DNA of 64,000 nt from J054 sp963850255 (GCA_963850255.1 CAWKLL010000022.1:1-64000), one strand, 5' to 3'. Shown: positions 9,610 through 19,424, numbered from the stretch's first letter. Translations and numbers: made by a program. The notes: generated from the letters alone by a model not told the origin.

Positions 9610-11085
9610 ATGAGCCAGCCGAAGCACTACGAAACGGCCCCAGAGGATCGATTACCTTTTTCGCAGAAACTGATCTACGGTTTAGGCGCCTTCGTCAACA
9701 ACCTGCTCGCCGCCGCGATCGGCGGCATGGTGATCGTACTTAATCTCGGCCTTGGTATGAATCCGGCACTGGTCGGATTGCTCGGTGCCCTGCCTCGCCT
9801 GACCGACGCGATAACCGATCCGTTAATGGGCTACATCTCTGACAATACGGAGACGCGCTGGGGCCGGCGTCGCCCCTATATATTCGTGGGCGCAATTGCG
9901 GCAGGCATAATCTTCGCGCTGCTCTGGCAGTTGCCCGCCGCCAAAAGTGAAGCATTTTATTTCTGGTACTTCTTGATTGGCTCGTTTGTTTTTTACCTGG
10001 CGTACACGATGTTCGCGACACCGTGGGTGGCGCTTGGCTACGAGCTGACACCTGATTATCACGAGCGCACGCGGCTGATGGGCGTACAAAACTTCGTCGG
10101 CCAGTTAGCGTACATCGTAGCGCCGTGGTTCCTGCTTTTCATGCAAAGCAAGCTCTTGTTTGACGATATGGTCGAAGGCGCTGCTGGCCTGTCAATCATC
10201 ATCGCAGTCGTCGCAATTGGCATCGGTATCTTGCCTGCCATCTTCCTGCGCGAAAGACTCAAGTCGATTGCCGAGGCGGAAGCCAAGGACAAGGGGGCGG
10301 AGCCAGACGGCGCGGGCGCAGCCATAATGCGTAACGTCAAGGGCTTCTTGCACGGCTTCGCAACCACGCTGAAATTCAAACCGTTTCTCAAGTTGTGTGC
10401 GGCGACATTTCTCGTCTTCAACGGCTTCATGCTCATTGCTTCGTTCCAGTTTTACGTCATCATCTACTATGTGTTTGGTGGCGACACTGTTGCGGGCGCC
10501 GAGTATGCCGGCTATTCAGGTACCCTGGGGGCGATATCGACATTCTTTGTCATCGTATTTGTCACCTGGCTCGGCACCAAGGTGGGCAAGCGGCGCGCTT
10601 TCTACGTAGCCACCGGCATCTCGATGGTCGGCTACGCCCTCAAGTGGGTTTGTTATAACCCGGATATTCCGTGGCTATTGCTGCTGCCCGCACCGCTGAT
10701 GGCTTTCGGACTGGGCGGACTGTTCACCCTGATGCCGGCGATGATTGCCGACGTGGTCGATGTGGACGAGCTTCAGACACACGAGCGGCGCGAAGGAATG
10801 TACGGTTCAATTTTCTGGTGGGTAGTAAAACTCGGCATGGCGGCCGCGCTCGCCGGCGGCGGCTTCCTCCTGAATGCCACAGGTTTCGATGTCGCCTTGG
10901 AAGGCAACCAATCTGAACAAACGATAGTCCTGATGAGACTGTTTGATGCGTTTGTGCCGGCGATCGCCTCAGGTGTCGCAATGTGGATTATCGCGACATT
11001 CTCGATCACCGAAGAAGCCGCCTACGAAGTCAGACTGAAACTCGAGCAGCGACGCGGGGCAGCGCCAGTCGTAGGCGCCGCATGA
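9610..11085 (+). CDS. GPH-family (MelB-like) sugar:cation symporter
   Basis: This 491-residue, 12-TM permease belongs to the glycoside-pentoside-hexuronide:cation symporter family. Diagnostic stretches are KLIYGLGAFVNN in TM1, LTDAITDPLMGYISDNTETRWGRRRPYI between TM2 and TM3, and a conserved ADVVDVDELQTHERREGMYG segment in the second half. It is transcribed divergently from GH3 and shares the operator region, so it probably imports beta-glucan oligosaccharides for intracellular cleavage by GH3. Start is the ATG at 9610. Confidence 0.9.
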   Translation: MSQPKHYETAPEDRLPFSQKLIYGLGAFVNNLLAAAIGGMVIVLNLGLGMNPALVGLLGALPRLTDAITDPLMGYISDNTETRWGRRRPYIFVGAIAAGIIFALLWQLPAAKSEAFYFWYFLIGSFVFYLAYTMFATPWVALGYELTPDYHERTRLMGVQNFVGQLAYIVAPWFLLFMQSKLLFDDMVEGAAGLSIIIAVVAIGIGILPAIFLRERLKSIAEAEAKDKGAEPDGAGAAIMRNVKGFLHGFATTLKFKPFLKLCAATFLVFNGFMLIASFQFYVIIYYVFGGDTVAGAEYAGYSGTLGAISTFFVIVFVTWLGTKVGKRRAFYVATGISMVGYALKWVCYNPDIPWLLLLPAPLMAFGLGGLFTLMPAMIADVVDVDELQTHERREGMYGSIFWWVVKLGMAAALAGGGFLLNATGFDVALEGNQSEQTIVLMRLFDAFVPAIASGVAMWIIATFSITEEAAYEVRLKLEQRRGAAPVVGAA

Positions 11086-11313
11086 CGAGGTAAACGCACG
11101 CGATGCGGTGCATCTGGGTCGCGGCTACGCCGCTCGTGGCCCGCCGCGTCAGCCGCGGCGCTGGTAAATTTCAAGGTAACCTATAAGGCGCTCGCGGAGC
11201 ACGGTCGAAACACGTCCATTGTGAGCCTGGCGAGCAATTTTCCGAGGGTGTCGCCTTGCCTTGCCTTAGCGCGGCCGGAAGCCCTTCGATGACGGGCGCT
11301 TCAAAGCCCTCTC

Positions 11314-12633
11314 TCAGTCGCGAGTAAAAAGCTGCATGCGCAGCGATTGTTTGCTACGCAGGTTAACCGCCGGTTCAATGTCTGCGGACTGGCCCGGCAA
11401 AGCCTGCAGACGGAAGCGACGCGCCAGGATCGCCAGGTGCATGCGCATTTCAATCAGCGAGAAAAACTCGCCAATGCAGCGTCTTGGCCCTGCCGAGAAT
11501 GGCACGAACGCAGCCGAGGGGTCGGGGCCGCCATTTGCGGGACAAAAGCGATCGGGATCAAAACGCTCCGGGTCTGGCCAATAGTCCGCGCGCCGATGCA
11601 GAAAGTAGGGACAGATAAAGATCTGTGCGCCGGCCGGAATCGTGAACTCACCCAGTTGATCCGACTCCAGTGCGCGTCGCGAAAATAGCCAGACAGGCGG
11701 ATAAAGCCGCAGGGTTTCGAGCAGAATCTGCTGACAGTAAACGAGCCCCGCAACGTCGCTCACGCCGAGCTTTTCGTCGGCGGGCAGGCCGGCCATCTCC
11801 TCAAGCATGCGCATTTCGACCTGACTATGCTGCGCCAGCAACCACCAGGCCCAGTTAAGCGTTCCCGCTGTGGTCTCGTGCCCCGCAATAATCAATGTCG
11901 CCAGTTCGTCGAGTAATTCGGGGTCGGTAAACCCTTCGCCATCGCGCTTGTCGCGAGCATCCAGCAAGGACGATAGAAAGTCCGGCCCGCGCGCAGCATC
12001 GGCTCGACGCTGCGTGATGTGGTCAAGAATCAACGGTCGCAGACGACGAAACTTTGCGGCCAGTTGCAGATCGCGCTGGTGCTGTTCGGCCAGGAATCCG
12101 AATCGGTCGCTGCCCGCATTAATATCGTTTAGCCCGTCGCCGAAGGTGGCTTTCAGAATACTGTCCAGCGCGTAGTGGCTGGTCGCCGTGGTCAGGTCGA
12201 ACTCCCGACCCTGCGGCCATGATGCCCAGTCATCGCGCAGGCCTATGGTCAATTCGCGGATACCATCACCCAGCAGGTTAATCGCCGAGCGACTGAATCC
12301 GGGCTGGATCATGGTGCGACGCCGACGCCACACTGCGCCATCGCTGACGATGATGCCGTTGCCGAGCAGCATACGGACACGTTCGAAGCCGCGACCCTTG
12401 ACGTAATTGCCATGATTGGTCACCAGCACTCTACGAATCATGGCCGGGTCATTAATCACATAGTCGAGGGCGCCCTGGTCGTTCGACGCTACACAGGCAA
12501 TATCCGGGTAGCGCGCGAACAGATCGCGCAGAAACTCCAGTGACTCGGGATCTGCGTTCAACCGGTGACGGCCGGCAAACGGCGGCAGCGAGCGCTGTGC
12601 CGGGGGCGGCTGATGACTGGCAGGCTGCTTCAA
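11314..12633 (-). CDS. Cytochrome P450
   Basis: This 439-residue P450 monooxygenase inserts one oxygen atom of O2 into an organic substrate and needs an external redox partner, none of which is encoded beside it. Motifs in order: I-helix oxygen-binding AGHETTAGT near residue 250, K-helix ExxR in LLETLRLYPP, PERFDPDRF, and the haem-cysteine loop FSAGPRRCIGE near residue 375. The form resembles the CYP102/CYP4-like bacterial class that acts on fatty acids or terpenoids, but the substrate cannot be told. The start is a TTG (12633); no earlier in-frame ATG is seen. It is a stand-alone gene. Confidence 0.92.
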   Translation of the reverse strand: MKQPASHQPPPAQRSLPPFAGRHRLNADPESLEFLRDLFARYPDIACVASNDQGALDYVINDPAMIRRVLVTNHGNYVKGRGFERVRMLLGNGIIVSDGAVWRRRRTMIQPGFSRSAINLLGDGIRELTIGLRDDWASWPQGREFDLTTATSHYALDSILKATFGDGLNDINAGSDRFGFLAEQHQRDLQLAAKFRRLRPLILDHITQRRADAARGPDFLSSLLDARDKRDGEGFTDPELLDELATLIIAGHETTAGTLNWAWWLLAQHSQVEMRMLEEMAGLPADEKLGVSDVAGLVYCQQILLETLRLYPPVWLFSRRALESDQLGEFTIPAGAQIFICPYFLHRRADYWPDPERFDPDRFCPANGGPDPSAAFVPFSAGPRRCIGEFFSLIEMRMHLAILARRFRLQALPGQSADIEPAVNLRSKQSLRMQLFTRD

Positions 12634-12856
12634 AACTGTGGTCTGTCCCCAGGGCCGCGGCGCGTTCGCCTGCCAGCAGAAAGTACATTGTAGGACAGGT
12701 CACGCGCCCATGAAACGCATTCGACGCATGGGCCGTTTAGCGAGACTACCGACTACTTAATTTTAATCCAGGCGGACTCGGACAGCAGGTCGCGAGTCTC
12801 TATCGCTGGTGTGGCTATTGTGAATTTTTTGATGACTGTTTCGCAGTACAGGGTTT

Positions 12857-13339
12857 TCAGGTATCAGCCTGCGCAGCTTGCGCTTTCTTGATCTCGGCAG
12901 CCCGCTGCACACCCTCGATAATCCGGTTGTACGTGCCACAACGGCACAAGTTAGTCAGCCCGCGGCGAATATCAGCTTCACTCGGATCCGGAAACTGCTC
13001 AAGAAATGCTGCAGCAGCCATCACCTGTCCTGACTGGCAGTAGCCGCACTGGGGCACGCCGAGCTCAATCCAGGCCTGCTGGACCGGGTGACTGACATCC
13101 GCTGACAGCCCCTCGATGGTGGTGAGCTTTGCACCTTCGTTCACGGCACTAACGGGCAGCCGGCAGCTCCGCGTTACGCGACCGTCCACGTAGACCGTAC
13201 AGGCACCGCACAGACCGATACCGCAACCGAACTTGGTGCCGGTCAGCCCCAGTTCATCGCGCACCACCCACAGCAGCGGCGTGTCCGGATCGACGTCCAC
13301 ATCGACGCGCTTGTCGTTAATATCGAGGGCATACTTCAT
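12857..13339 (-). CDS. iorA: Isoquinoline 1-oxidoreductase-like alpha subunit, 2Fe-2S protein
   Basis: This 160-residue small subunit of a xanthine-oxidase-family molybdenum hydroxylase carries two [2Fe-2S] clusters that pass electrons away from the molybdenum site. The N-terminal plant-type ferredoxin cluster is CGIGLCGACTVYVDG with a further Cys in RSCRLPVS. The C-terminal helical domain has CGYCQSGQVMAA and LCRCGTYNRI. It has no signal peptide, so it would be exported bound to the Tat-targeted large subunit. It is the last gene of a three-gene set iorB-SUMF1-iorA, 5 bases downstream of the SUMF1 gene. Family is firm; the substrate (N-heterocycle or aldehyde) is not known. Confidence 0.88.
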   Translation of the reverse strand: MKYALDINDKRVDVDVDPDTPLLWVVRDELGLTGTKFGCGIGLCGACTVYVDGRVTRSCRLPVSAVNEGAKLTTIEGLSADVSHPVQQAWIELGVPQCGYCQSGQVMAAAAFLEQFPDPSEADIRRGLTNLCRCGTYNRIIEGVQRAAEIKKAQAAQADT

Positions 13340-13344
13340 CTAGA

Positions 13345-14325
13345 TCACTGCTCCGGTTCGAGATCGCGCGCGATGCGCGTGCCGAAAATCTGCGTGGTCA
13401 GCTCTACCGGATCGCGACCGCGGAACTCCGGTCGCTGCCGGGAAACAACCGTGCTCCAGGCGCCCCCGCGCACACCACGGCGATCGCAGCCGTGTATCGT
13501 CTGCGCCGCCTCCGTCGTTTGGCTATCAAGATAGGTCATCACGTAACAGTCGCCGACCCACTCCCAGACATTGCCGATAATGTCATACACGCCGAAAACA
13601 TTGCTTTTGCGCTGACCGACGGGAGCCACCTGACCAAATCCGTCGTCGCAGTTCACCGGCGTCCATGGCCGCGGCTTCGAAACTTTGGACGCTGACAGAT
13701 CAAAGACGTTTGCATGGATGCACGCGTCCTCGTCGCGATCGCCCCAGCTATAGCGTTTCTTCGGGCTGTTGCCACGCGCCACGTATTCCCACTCAGCTTC
13801 GCTGATTAATCGGTAGGGCTTGCCGGTGCTTGCCGCCAGCCATTCGGCGTAAGCCTTGGCGTCTTTCCAGTTGATGCAGGCAGCGGGTTCGTCAGGCCGC
13901 GGCGCTCGACCATAGCCGGGATCTTTCCAGTCTTTGCCCGGGGTTTCCATCGGCAGCTCGCCATTCCAGATGCGGCAGTTCTCGCCCGATTTATGGCCCG
14001 TGGCTTCCACGAAGGCTGCGTATTCCGCATTGGTCACTTCGAAAACGCCGATGGCAAAGGGCTGCCGAATGCTTACCTCGTGCACCGGCCCCTCGTAGCG
14101 CGCTTCCTCGCCACCATCGGCACCCATCAGAAAATTGCCTGGCGGCACGACCACCATCAGCGGACAGGTCTCGCACTCGCGGAAAGTATCGCCAGGGGCA
14201 CGACTCGCCTGATCGTGCGCACCGGCTCCGGCAGTTTGCAGCCACGCCAGCGCCACGACCAGCAACGCAAAACGCAAAGGCAAAGAGGCAAAACTCAAGT
14301 CGACTGTCTCCCGGAAAATCTTCAA
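13345..14325 (-). CDS. SUMF1/formylglycine-generating-enzyme-fold secreted protein
   Basis: This 326-residue protein has an N-terminal signal peptide (hydrophobic LRFALLVVALAWLQTAGAGA) followed by an FGE-sulfatase/SUMF1 domain: PPGNFLMGADGGEE, FEVTNAEYAAFVEATGH, CINWKDAKAYAEWLA, LISEAEWEYVARG, GNVWEWVGDC and VRGGAWS. The two active-site Cys that make formylglycine in true FGE fall where this protein has S-T-V-V-S, so it is unlikely to be a sulfatase activator. The start is a TTG (14325) that overlaps the iorB stop codon (TTGA). It lies between the two subunit genes of a molybdenum hydroxylase, which suggests a role in assembly or substrate recognition of that enzyme; this is inference. Confidence 0.82.
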   Translation of the reverse strand: MKIFRETVDLSFASLPLRFALLVVALAWLQTAGAGAHDQASRAPGDTFRECETCPLMVVVPPGNFLMGADGGEEARYEGPVHEVSIRQPFAIGVFEVTNAEYAAFVEATGHKSGENCRIWNGELPMETPGKDWKDPGYGRAPRPDEPAACINWKDAKAYAEWLAASTGKPYRLISEAEWEYVARGNSPKKRYSWGDRDEDACIHANVFDLSASKVSKPRPWTPVNCDDGFGQVAPVGQRKSNVFGVYDIIGNVWEWVGDCYVMTYLDSQTTEAAQTIHGCDRRGVRGGAWSTVVSRQRPEFRGRDPVELTTQIFGTRIARDLEPEQ

Positions 14326-16568
14326 AGCCGCACGCGCAATCCCTGGCTGGTCACAGGCAGGGTACGAATCCGCTCGCCGGTGGCCGCAAAAATAGCCGCG
14401 GTCAGCGCAGGCATCGACGCCGGCACGCCCGCCTCGCCCACACCGCCCGGCGGTGCTTTGCTGTCGACGAGATGGATATCTATGTCGGGCAGCCCCGCCA
14501 TGCTCATAACGCGATAGTCGTTGAAATTACCCTCGACTATGCGCCCATCGACCAGCGTGATCTTGCCGGCCAGCGCGGCGGAAAGCCCGAACAGGATCGC
14601 GCTCTCCAGCTGGTCGGCGATATTGCCGGGGTCGACCTGGAACCCGCAGTCGAAGGCGCAGGTCACGCGATCCACGCTTACCATGTTGTCTTTTACGGTG
14701 ACTTCCACGACCTGCGCGCAGACCGAGTCGAAGGTGTAGGAAATCGCGATGCCGCGGCCGCGGCCTTCCGCCAGCGGCTCATCCCAGCCGGCCTGCTCAG
14801 CGGCGAGATCAAGGACCTGAACCATGCGCGGGCGTTTTGCCAACAGGCGGCGGCGGAACCGGTATGGATCTTCCTCCACCAGCGCGGCCAGTTCATCGAT
14901 GGCGGACTCGGCGAAGAACCCATTCTGGGAGAGGGTCACAGAACGCCAGTAACCGATCGGCACCGGCAATGGGCGCTCGACGTAGTCGACCCATTGATGC
15001 TCGATGTCGTAGGCCTCGAAGATCAGCAACCCGGTGACCGCGACGTCGGCTACGCCCGGCTGCATCGGCTTGTTATAGAAACGCGTCAGGCTCTGTCCGG
15101 CGGCGCGGCTGTGCATCGCCGTCACGCGCCCGGTTTCATCTACAGCTGCACGCGTTCGAACTGCATACGCGGGCCGGAAATACGACCGCCGGATGTCTTC
15201 CTCGCGGCTCCAGAACAGCTTGACCGGCGTGCCCTTCAGCGCTTTCGCCACGGTCACGGACTCGCCCAGGAAATCCAGCACCCACTTGCGGCCAAAGCCG
15301 CCACCGAGGAAGGTCCTGTTCATGCGGATCTGCTCTGGCGCAAACCCGGTAATTTCCGCGGCCAGTGCGACAGCATTGTCCGGTTGCTGGTGCGGCGCCC
15401 AGATCTCGCAGCGCTCGTCAGTGACCAGCGCCGTGCAGCAGACCGGCTCCATACAGGCATGCGCGAGGAAAGGCACTTCGTAAGTAACGTCGAGTGAGCG
15501 GGCAGCGTTTGCCAAGGCCTGCGAAACGGCCTCTGTATCCGGCGGCGAGAACACCGGCGGCATTTTCGACAGGTCGAAGTTCGCGGCATTGACGGCTGAG
15601 GCATCGTCATCCAGCGCTGCGCGCAAGTCCCGGGAGATGGCGTCAGACGACAACGGGCCGCCAGCCGGATCTTCCCAGGTAAGCTCGACCGCTTCGACGG
15701 CTTTCAGCGCCTGCCAGGAGCGTTCGGCGACCACAGCGACACCGTTCTCCAGCGTCACCACCGCGCGTACGCCAGGCAGCTTCATCAGTTCAGCTTCGTT
15801 GACGCCAGTCATCTGCGCACCAAGCACGGGTACGTGTCGTACGCTCGCGACCAACATGCCCGGCAACTGCACGTCGAGGCCAAAAACTGCCGCGCCGCTC
15901 GACTTGGCCGACGCATCCTTCTTGGGCGTCGACCGGCCGATCAGCCTGAACTCCTCCGGTGTCTTGAGCGAAACCTCTGCGGCCGGTTCCAGGCCCGAAG
16001 CCCGCTCGGCGAGTTCGCCGTAGCCCATCGTCCGACCGCTCGGCTGGTGCGTAACGATGCCCTGCAGAGCAACGCACTCGCCCGCCGACACCTGCCAGGC
16101 CTCTGCGGCGGCGCGCGTCAGCATTTCTCGCCCAGTTGCGCCGGCCTGGCGCAGCGCCTGGAAGTAGCCGGAGGTGGCATCGCTGTTAGCCGTGCGCTGG
16201 CGTCCCGCGCGAGGATTATTGAACTCGGTACTCGCGTGGGAAAGACGTACGCTAACGCGCGACCAGTCGGCCTCCAGTTCGTCCGCGACGATCTTGGTCA
16301 GCGCCGTATAGTTGCCCTGCCCCATCTCGGCGGTGGGTACGTAAATGATGACCTCGCCCGCAGGTGAGATATGTACGTAAGTGTTAAGTCGGCTCGCGTC
16401 AGTGACTGCGGCGTGTTCCGCGCCAACGGCTACGCGGTCGAGACCAAGCAGCAGGCCGCCGCCAATGCCGAGAGACGCTTTCAGCAGCGTGCGGCGGCTC
16501 AAGTTCAGCAGTGGACTATCCAGTGGTGTGTACGCGCCCGCGGCGGTCAATTTGTCAAACATTGTCAT
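14322..16568 (-). CDS. iorB: Isoquinoline 1-oxidoreductase-like beta subunit, molybdopterin-binding
   Basis: This 748-residue catalytic subunit of a xanthine-oxidase-family hydroxylase binds Mo-molybdopterin cytosine dinucleotide. The N-terminus carries a Tat signal (SRRTLLKASLGIGGG). Cofactor loops are visible as LGGGFGRKWV near residue 395 and AAGQSLTRFYN. The C-terminal GGVGEAGVPA contains the Glu that acts as catalytic base in this family. The ATG at 16568 (MTMFDKL) is preferred over an upstream TTG at 16634, because it places the twin-arginine motif close to the N-terminus. The gene heads the iorB-SUMF1-iorA operon; this order (large subunit first) differs from the usual iorAB. The product is expected in the periplasm. 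Confidence 0.9.
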   Translation of the reverse strand: MTMFDKLTAAGAYTPLDSPLLNLSRRTLLKASLGIGGGLLLGLDRVAVGAEHAAVTDASRLNTYVHISPAGEVIIYVPTAEMGQGNYTALTKIVADELEADWSRVSVRLSHASTEFNNPRAGRQRTANSDATSGYFQALRQAGATGREMLTRAAAEAWQVSAGECVALQGIVTHQPSGRTMGYGELAERASGLEPAAEVSLKTPEEFRLIGRSTPKKDASAKSSGAAVFGLDVQLPGMLVASVRHVPVLGAQMTGVNEAELMKLPGVRAVVTLENGVAVVAERSWQALKAVEAVELTWEDPAGGPLSSDAISRDLRAALDDDASAVNAANFDLSKMPPVFSPPDTEAVSQALANAARSLDVTYEVPFLAHACMEPVCCTALVTDERCEIWAPHQQPDNAVALAAEITGFAPEQIRMNRTFLGGGFGRKWVLDFLGESVTVAKALKGTPVKLFWSREEDIRRSYFRPAYAVRTRAAVDETGRVTAMHSRAAGQSLTRFYNKPMQPGVADVAVTGLLIFEAYDIEHQWVDYVERPLPVPIGYWRSVTLSQNGFFAESAIDELAALVEEDPYRFRRRLLAKRPRMVQVLDLAAEQAGWDEPLAEGRGRGIAISYTFDSVCAQVVEVTVKDNMVSVDRVTCAFDCGFQVDPGNIADQLESAILFGLSAALAGKITLVDGRIVEGNFNDYRVMSMAGLPDIDIHLVDSKAPPGGVGEAGVPASMPALTAAIFAATGERIRTLPVTSQGLRVRL

Positions 16569-16740
16569 GACACGCAACGATAGCAGAGGCCCGGCGTCAG
16601 TGGCACGGCTATTTTTTTCCGGCACCGCCAGCAAAACGCGCCCTCTGCTCGGAGGCTATACGTTCGACGCTGGCGCCTGTCTCCAGGCGGATTAACCGCT
16701 CCTACAGAAGCTTAATGTCGGCGCGGGTCCATGCGCCGAA

Positions 16741-17451
16741 TCAGCCGCCGTAAACAATACCGCTTCGGTTCCAGATACCGATAAACCCTTCGAGGAACAC
16801 GCCAGCCCAGATCATGAATACCCAGACCCGAACCTGCATCAGGCTGGCGCGCTGAGCTGCGTTCTCTTCAGCCGTGGGCTGCTCTCCTTTCCGGCATTTC
16901 ATCAGCACCGAAAAGAAGGGTCCGATCTTGCCGCGCACCATAATTCCGCAGAACACCAGGAAGGCAAACAGCGCCAGTTTCACGGCCACCCAGGGGTACT
17001 CTGCCAGGCGGTTAGTTTCCCAATGCAGCCAAATCGAGATGGGGATCCCGATGACCACCGCGTAGCGAATAAACATGTCGAACTTGGCCACCAGCGGATA
17101 GGCCTTGCCGCCGTGCCGGAAGTGCAGATACATGACACAAAAAAACCAGACCGGCCCGAGCAGCACAATGCCGATCTTCTGGTACCAGGGATGCGGTACG
17201 CCGATAAATTCGGTGAGAATGCCGCCGACGGTGAGCATCAGGCTCATGCAAATCCGTGGTATCTGGTCCAGATCCAGCATGATCTTCGCGGCTGTCGCGC
17301 GCGTTTCGGGCGACAGGTCGGGCCGGGCTACAAAGTTACTCGAGTAATACACGCCGAGGTCGCCACCGAGCCAGTACACGAACAGCAGTACGTGAATGAT
17401 TATGGTGATCTGATGAATAGCGCTGCCTTGCAGCTCGATCAAGGTACCCAA
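16741..17451 (-). CDS. Multi-pass membrane protein of unknown function
   Basis: This 236-residue protein has about six transmembrane segments. The first contains IHVLLFVYWLGGDLGVYYS, and others fall near IGIVLLGPVWFFCVMYLHF, VVIGIPISIWLHW and LALFAFLVFCGIMV. Several His residues sit in or beside the membrane segments (IHVL, YLHF, WLHW), which could ligate haem or metal, but no known family is recognised with confidence. The start is TTG, preceded by a strong GGGGAGGGG ribosome binding site. It is encoded on the same strand upstream of iorB and may be transcribed with it (gap about 170 bases), perhaps as a membrane electron acceptor; that is speculation. Confidence 0.6.
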   Translation of the reverse strand: MGTLIELQGSAIHQITIIIHVLLFVYWLGGDLGVYYSSNFVARPDLSPETRATAAKIMLDLDQIPRICMSLMLTVGGILTEFIGVPHPWYQKIGIVLLGPVWFFCVMYLHFRHGGKAYPLVAKFDMFIRYAVVIGIPISIWLHWETNRLAEYPWVAVKLALFAFLVFCGIMVRGKIGPFFSVLMKCRKGEQPTAEENAAQRASLMQVRVWVFMIWAGVFLEGFIGIWNRSGIVYGG

Positions 17452-17676
17452 AGTCCCCTCCCCCGGTAATAAATTCTAGCTACGCGGATGTAACCAATTG
17501 GTTCGCCCCTGCCGCTTCCCTGCGCCTGGCGTTTTTTCTACCGACGGGATGATAGCGGATCTGATCCCGTCTGGGCGCGCGGGGAACAACTCCCGACCCC
17601 AACGCAAAAAAGGCTCCCGACTGGACCAATGGCATCCGGACTCATCGATCCGGCCGCTGTAAAAATCGGTATTGCT

Positions 17677-18603
17677 CTATTCCGGGTTCGCGGAAAAGAC
17701 TTCGATTCGAAGACCCGCCGGGGAGTTGAATGAAATTCTTTCGCCAGCCCCGGCCAGTGTCGCGATATCTCCGTGCTCAACATAGTTGGTAGTAGAGTCC
17801 CTCAGCCGCTCGCATAGCGTCGTCAGTTCCTCGCTCTCGAAAACCACGTGCAAGATACCTAAGGCCGGTGGCCGTGTGCGCGGATACAAGTCAGCGCCGG
17901 CAGCGCCGCGATACTCAATGATTTCCATCTGTCCCATGGGGCTGTGCGGCTGGCCCCAGACACTGGCATCCAGCGCAGCGCCCGGCGGCAATCCGATCAT
18001 TTGCTCCACCTCAGGACCTTGCAGCAAATTGTCGTGCAATTTCTCCAGGCCCAGAACCTGCTGATAGAAGTCCTTTTCGCGCTGCACGTCGGGAACAATT
18101 GAAATCAGCAGCCCCACAGCCGCAAAACCCTGAGGGCTATAGTCGAGGCTTTCGCCAAAAAGTTCCAGCAGCACCACATTGATATGGTCATGCGCAGGCA
18201 AGTGACTTTCGCGAAAGCGAACGCCGCCCGGCGTCACCACTTCGCTGTGACGTTCATTCTTAAACACGAAGCCGCGTTTCTGCATGGCCAGCATTCGAGC
18301 CGGCAAATCATGCACGTACACATCCAGATTCTTCGGGCAGCAGTCCGTCGGTGCCGCACCGTCTCGGACCGCTTCTGCCGGCCCGCTGAACTCAACCAGG
18401 TGAAGCTGTCCGCGGCTCACACCCGGTGTCTTAACGACGGCCTGACGGCTGATCGCCGATGCATCCAGCCCCCACAGTGTCGCCAATCCTGCATCAGGCC
18501 CGTCACGACGGGCGACTTCTTCAAGACCGAATTCATCAACCCAAAGGACCAACGCCCTATCAAGGTTGGCGACACCGACGACTACGCTGGAAAATGGTTT
18601 CAT
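17677..18603 (-). CDS. VOC superfamily (glyoxalase/extradiol dioxygenase-fold) protein
   Basis: This 308-residue protein consists of two vicinal-oxygen-chelate domains. The first starts at VVVGVANLDRALVLWVDEFGLE; the second, near residue 165, starts at VGLLISIVPDVQREKDFYQQVLGLE. Candidate metal ligands are the conserved His in GQLHLVEF and LGILHVVFES. The two-domain layout is shared by extradiol dioxygenases and by glyoxalase-like proteins of unknown substrate; nothing nearby fixes the reaction. Stand-alone gene; the upstream 220 bases (18604-18824) are AT-richer than their surroundings and probably carry its promoter. Confidence 0.75.
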   Translation of the reverse strand: MKPFSSVVVGVANLDRALVLWVDEFGLEEVARRDGPDAGLATLWGLDASAISRQAVVKTPGVSRGQLHLVEFSGPAEAVRDGAAPTDCCPKNLDVYVHDLPARMLAMQKRGFVFKNERHSEVVTPGGVRFRESHLPAHDHINVVLLELFGESLDYSPQGFAAVGLLISIVPDVQREKDFYQQVLGLEKLHDNLLQGPEVEQMIGLPPGAALDASVWGQPHSPMGQMEIIEYRGAAGADLYPRTRPPALGILHVVFESEELTTLCERLRDSTTNYVEHGDIATLAGAGERISFNSPAGLRIEVFSANPE

Positions 18604-18824
18604 GGTTTAACTGTCGAAACTGAACGACACCCCTGGTATTACCTACTTAAACTACTATTCAAAGCGAATTGGCAACTAATGAAAATTCTGCCCAGTTGCA
18701 GGCAAAAGAAACAATCGCCAGCCTCCACGCGCACCAAACCATTTGTCGGACGGCAAGAACCAGAAAAAACCCGCTTCTGGCCAGACGTTTTTCATCAACC
18801 GAAGTTAGCCTTTAAAGCCTCATC

Positions 18825-19424
18825 TCATCCCTGAGATTGAGACTGAAATGCATTAAACCAGGCAACGGCATCCACCTCGCCCTTGGCACGCTGTTCAGGA
18901 CTCAGCCTCTCGCGCAGCATGCCAAGATTCGCCTCTGCATTACGATCCCCTTGCATGGCCGCCAACAACCACCAATGGTAGCTGCGCGAGAGATCCTGAT
19001 CGGTACCCTGCGCGTTGAAATACAACACACCCAGATTGAACTGCGCCTTGGGGTTACCCTGCTCGGCCGCCGCCGAAAACCATTGCAGCGCAGCTTCGTC
19101 TTGCTTGGCGACACCTTCGCCGTTGTACAGCATCAGGGCCAGATTGAACTGCGCGTCGGCCAAGCCCTGACGGGCCGCTTCGTTAAACCAGTGCGCAGCA
19201 GCCGCGTCGTCGCGCGGCGTGCCATGCCCGGCGTTGAGCAACAGCCCGAAATGCAACTGCGCATCCGCATGGCCCTGGCGGGCTGCGCGCTGATACCAGT
19301 CGACAGCCGCCACCGGGTCGGCTGCGATTTCATCACCATTATCGAGGGCCAGGCCAAAGCGAAATTGCGCTTCGGCATCGCCAGACTCAGCCTTGGCCTG
19401 CAGCGCGCGAACATTTTCTGTCAT
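18825..19424 (-). CDS. Sel1-repeat (TPR-like) protein
   Basis: This 199-residue protein is built from about five Sel1-like helical repeats of roughly 36 residues, each with the pattern A.FRFGLALDNGDE...DPVAAVDWYQRAARQG. Repeats start near residues 15, 51, 87, 123 and 159. There is no signal peptide, so the protein is likely cytoplasmic. Sel1 proteins act as scaffolds for protein-protein contacts; the partner is unknown. It is transcribed divergently from the cation transporter at 19652. Confidence 0.82.
   Translation of the reverse strand: MTENVRALQAKAESGDAEAQFRFGLALDNGDEIAADPVAAVDWYQRAARQGHADAQLHFGLLLNAGHGTPRDDAAAAHWFNEAARQGLADAQFNLALMLYNGEGVAKQDEAALQWFSAAAEQGNPKAQFNLGVLYFNAQGTDQDLSRSYHWWLLAAMQGDRNAEANLGMLRERLSPEQRAKGEVDAVAWFNAFQSQSQG

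Noticed and set aside
11142..11160. GC-rich hairpin (CGCCGCG / CGCGGCG) after the GPH permease gene
   Set aside because: A 7-bp stem with a 5-base loop but no following T-run, so it cannot be called a terminator with confidence.
14472..15497. A 341-residue plus-strand open frame opposite iorB
   Set aside because: Antisense shadow; iorB carries the molybdopterin motifs and fits the operon.
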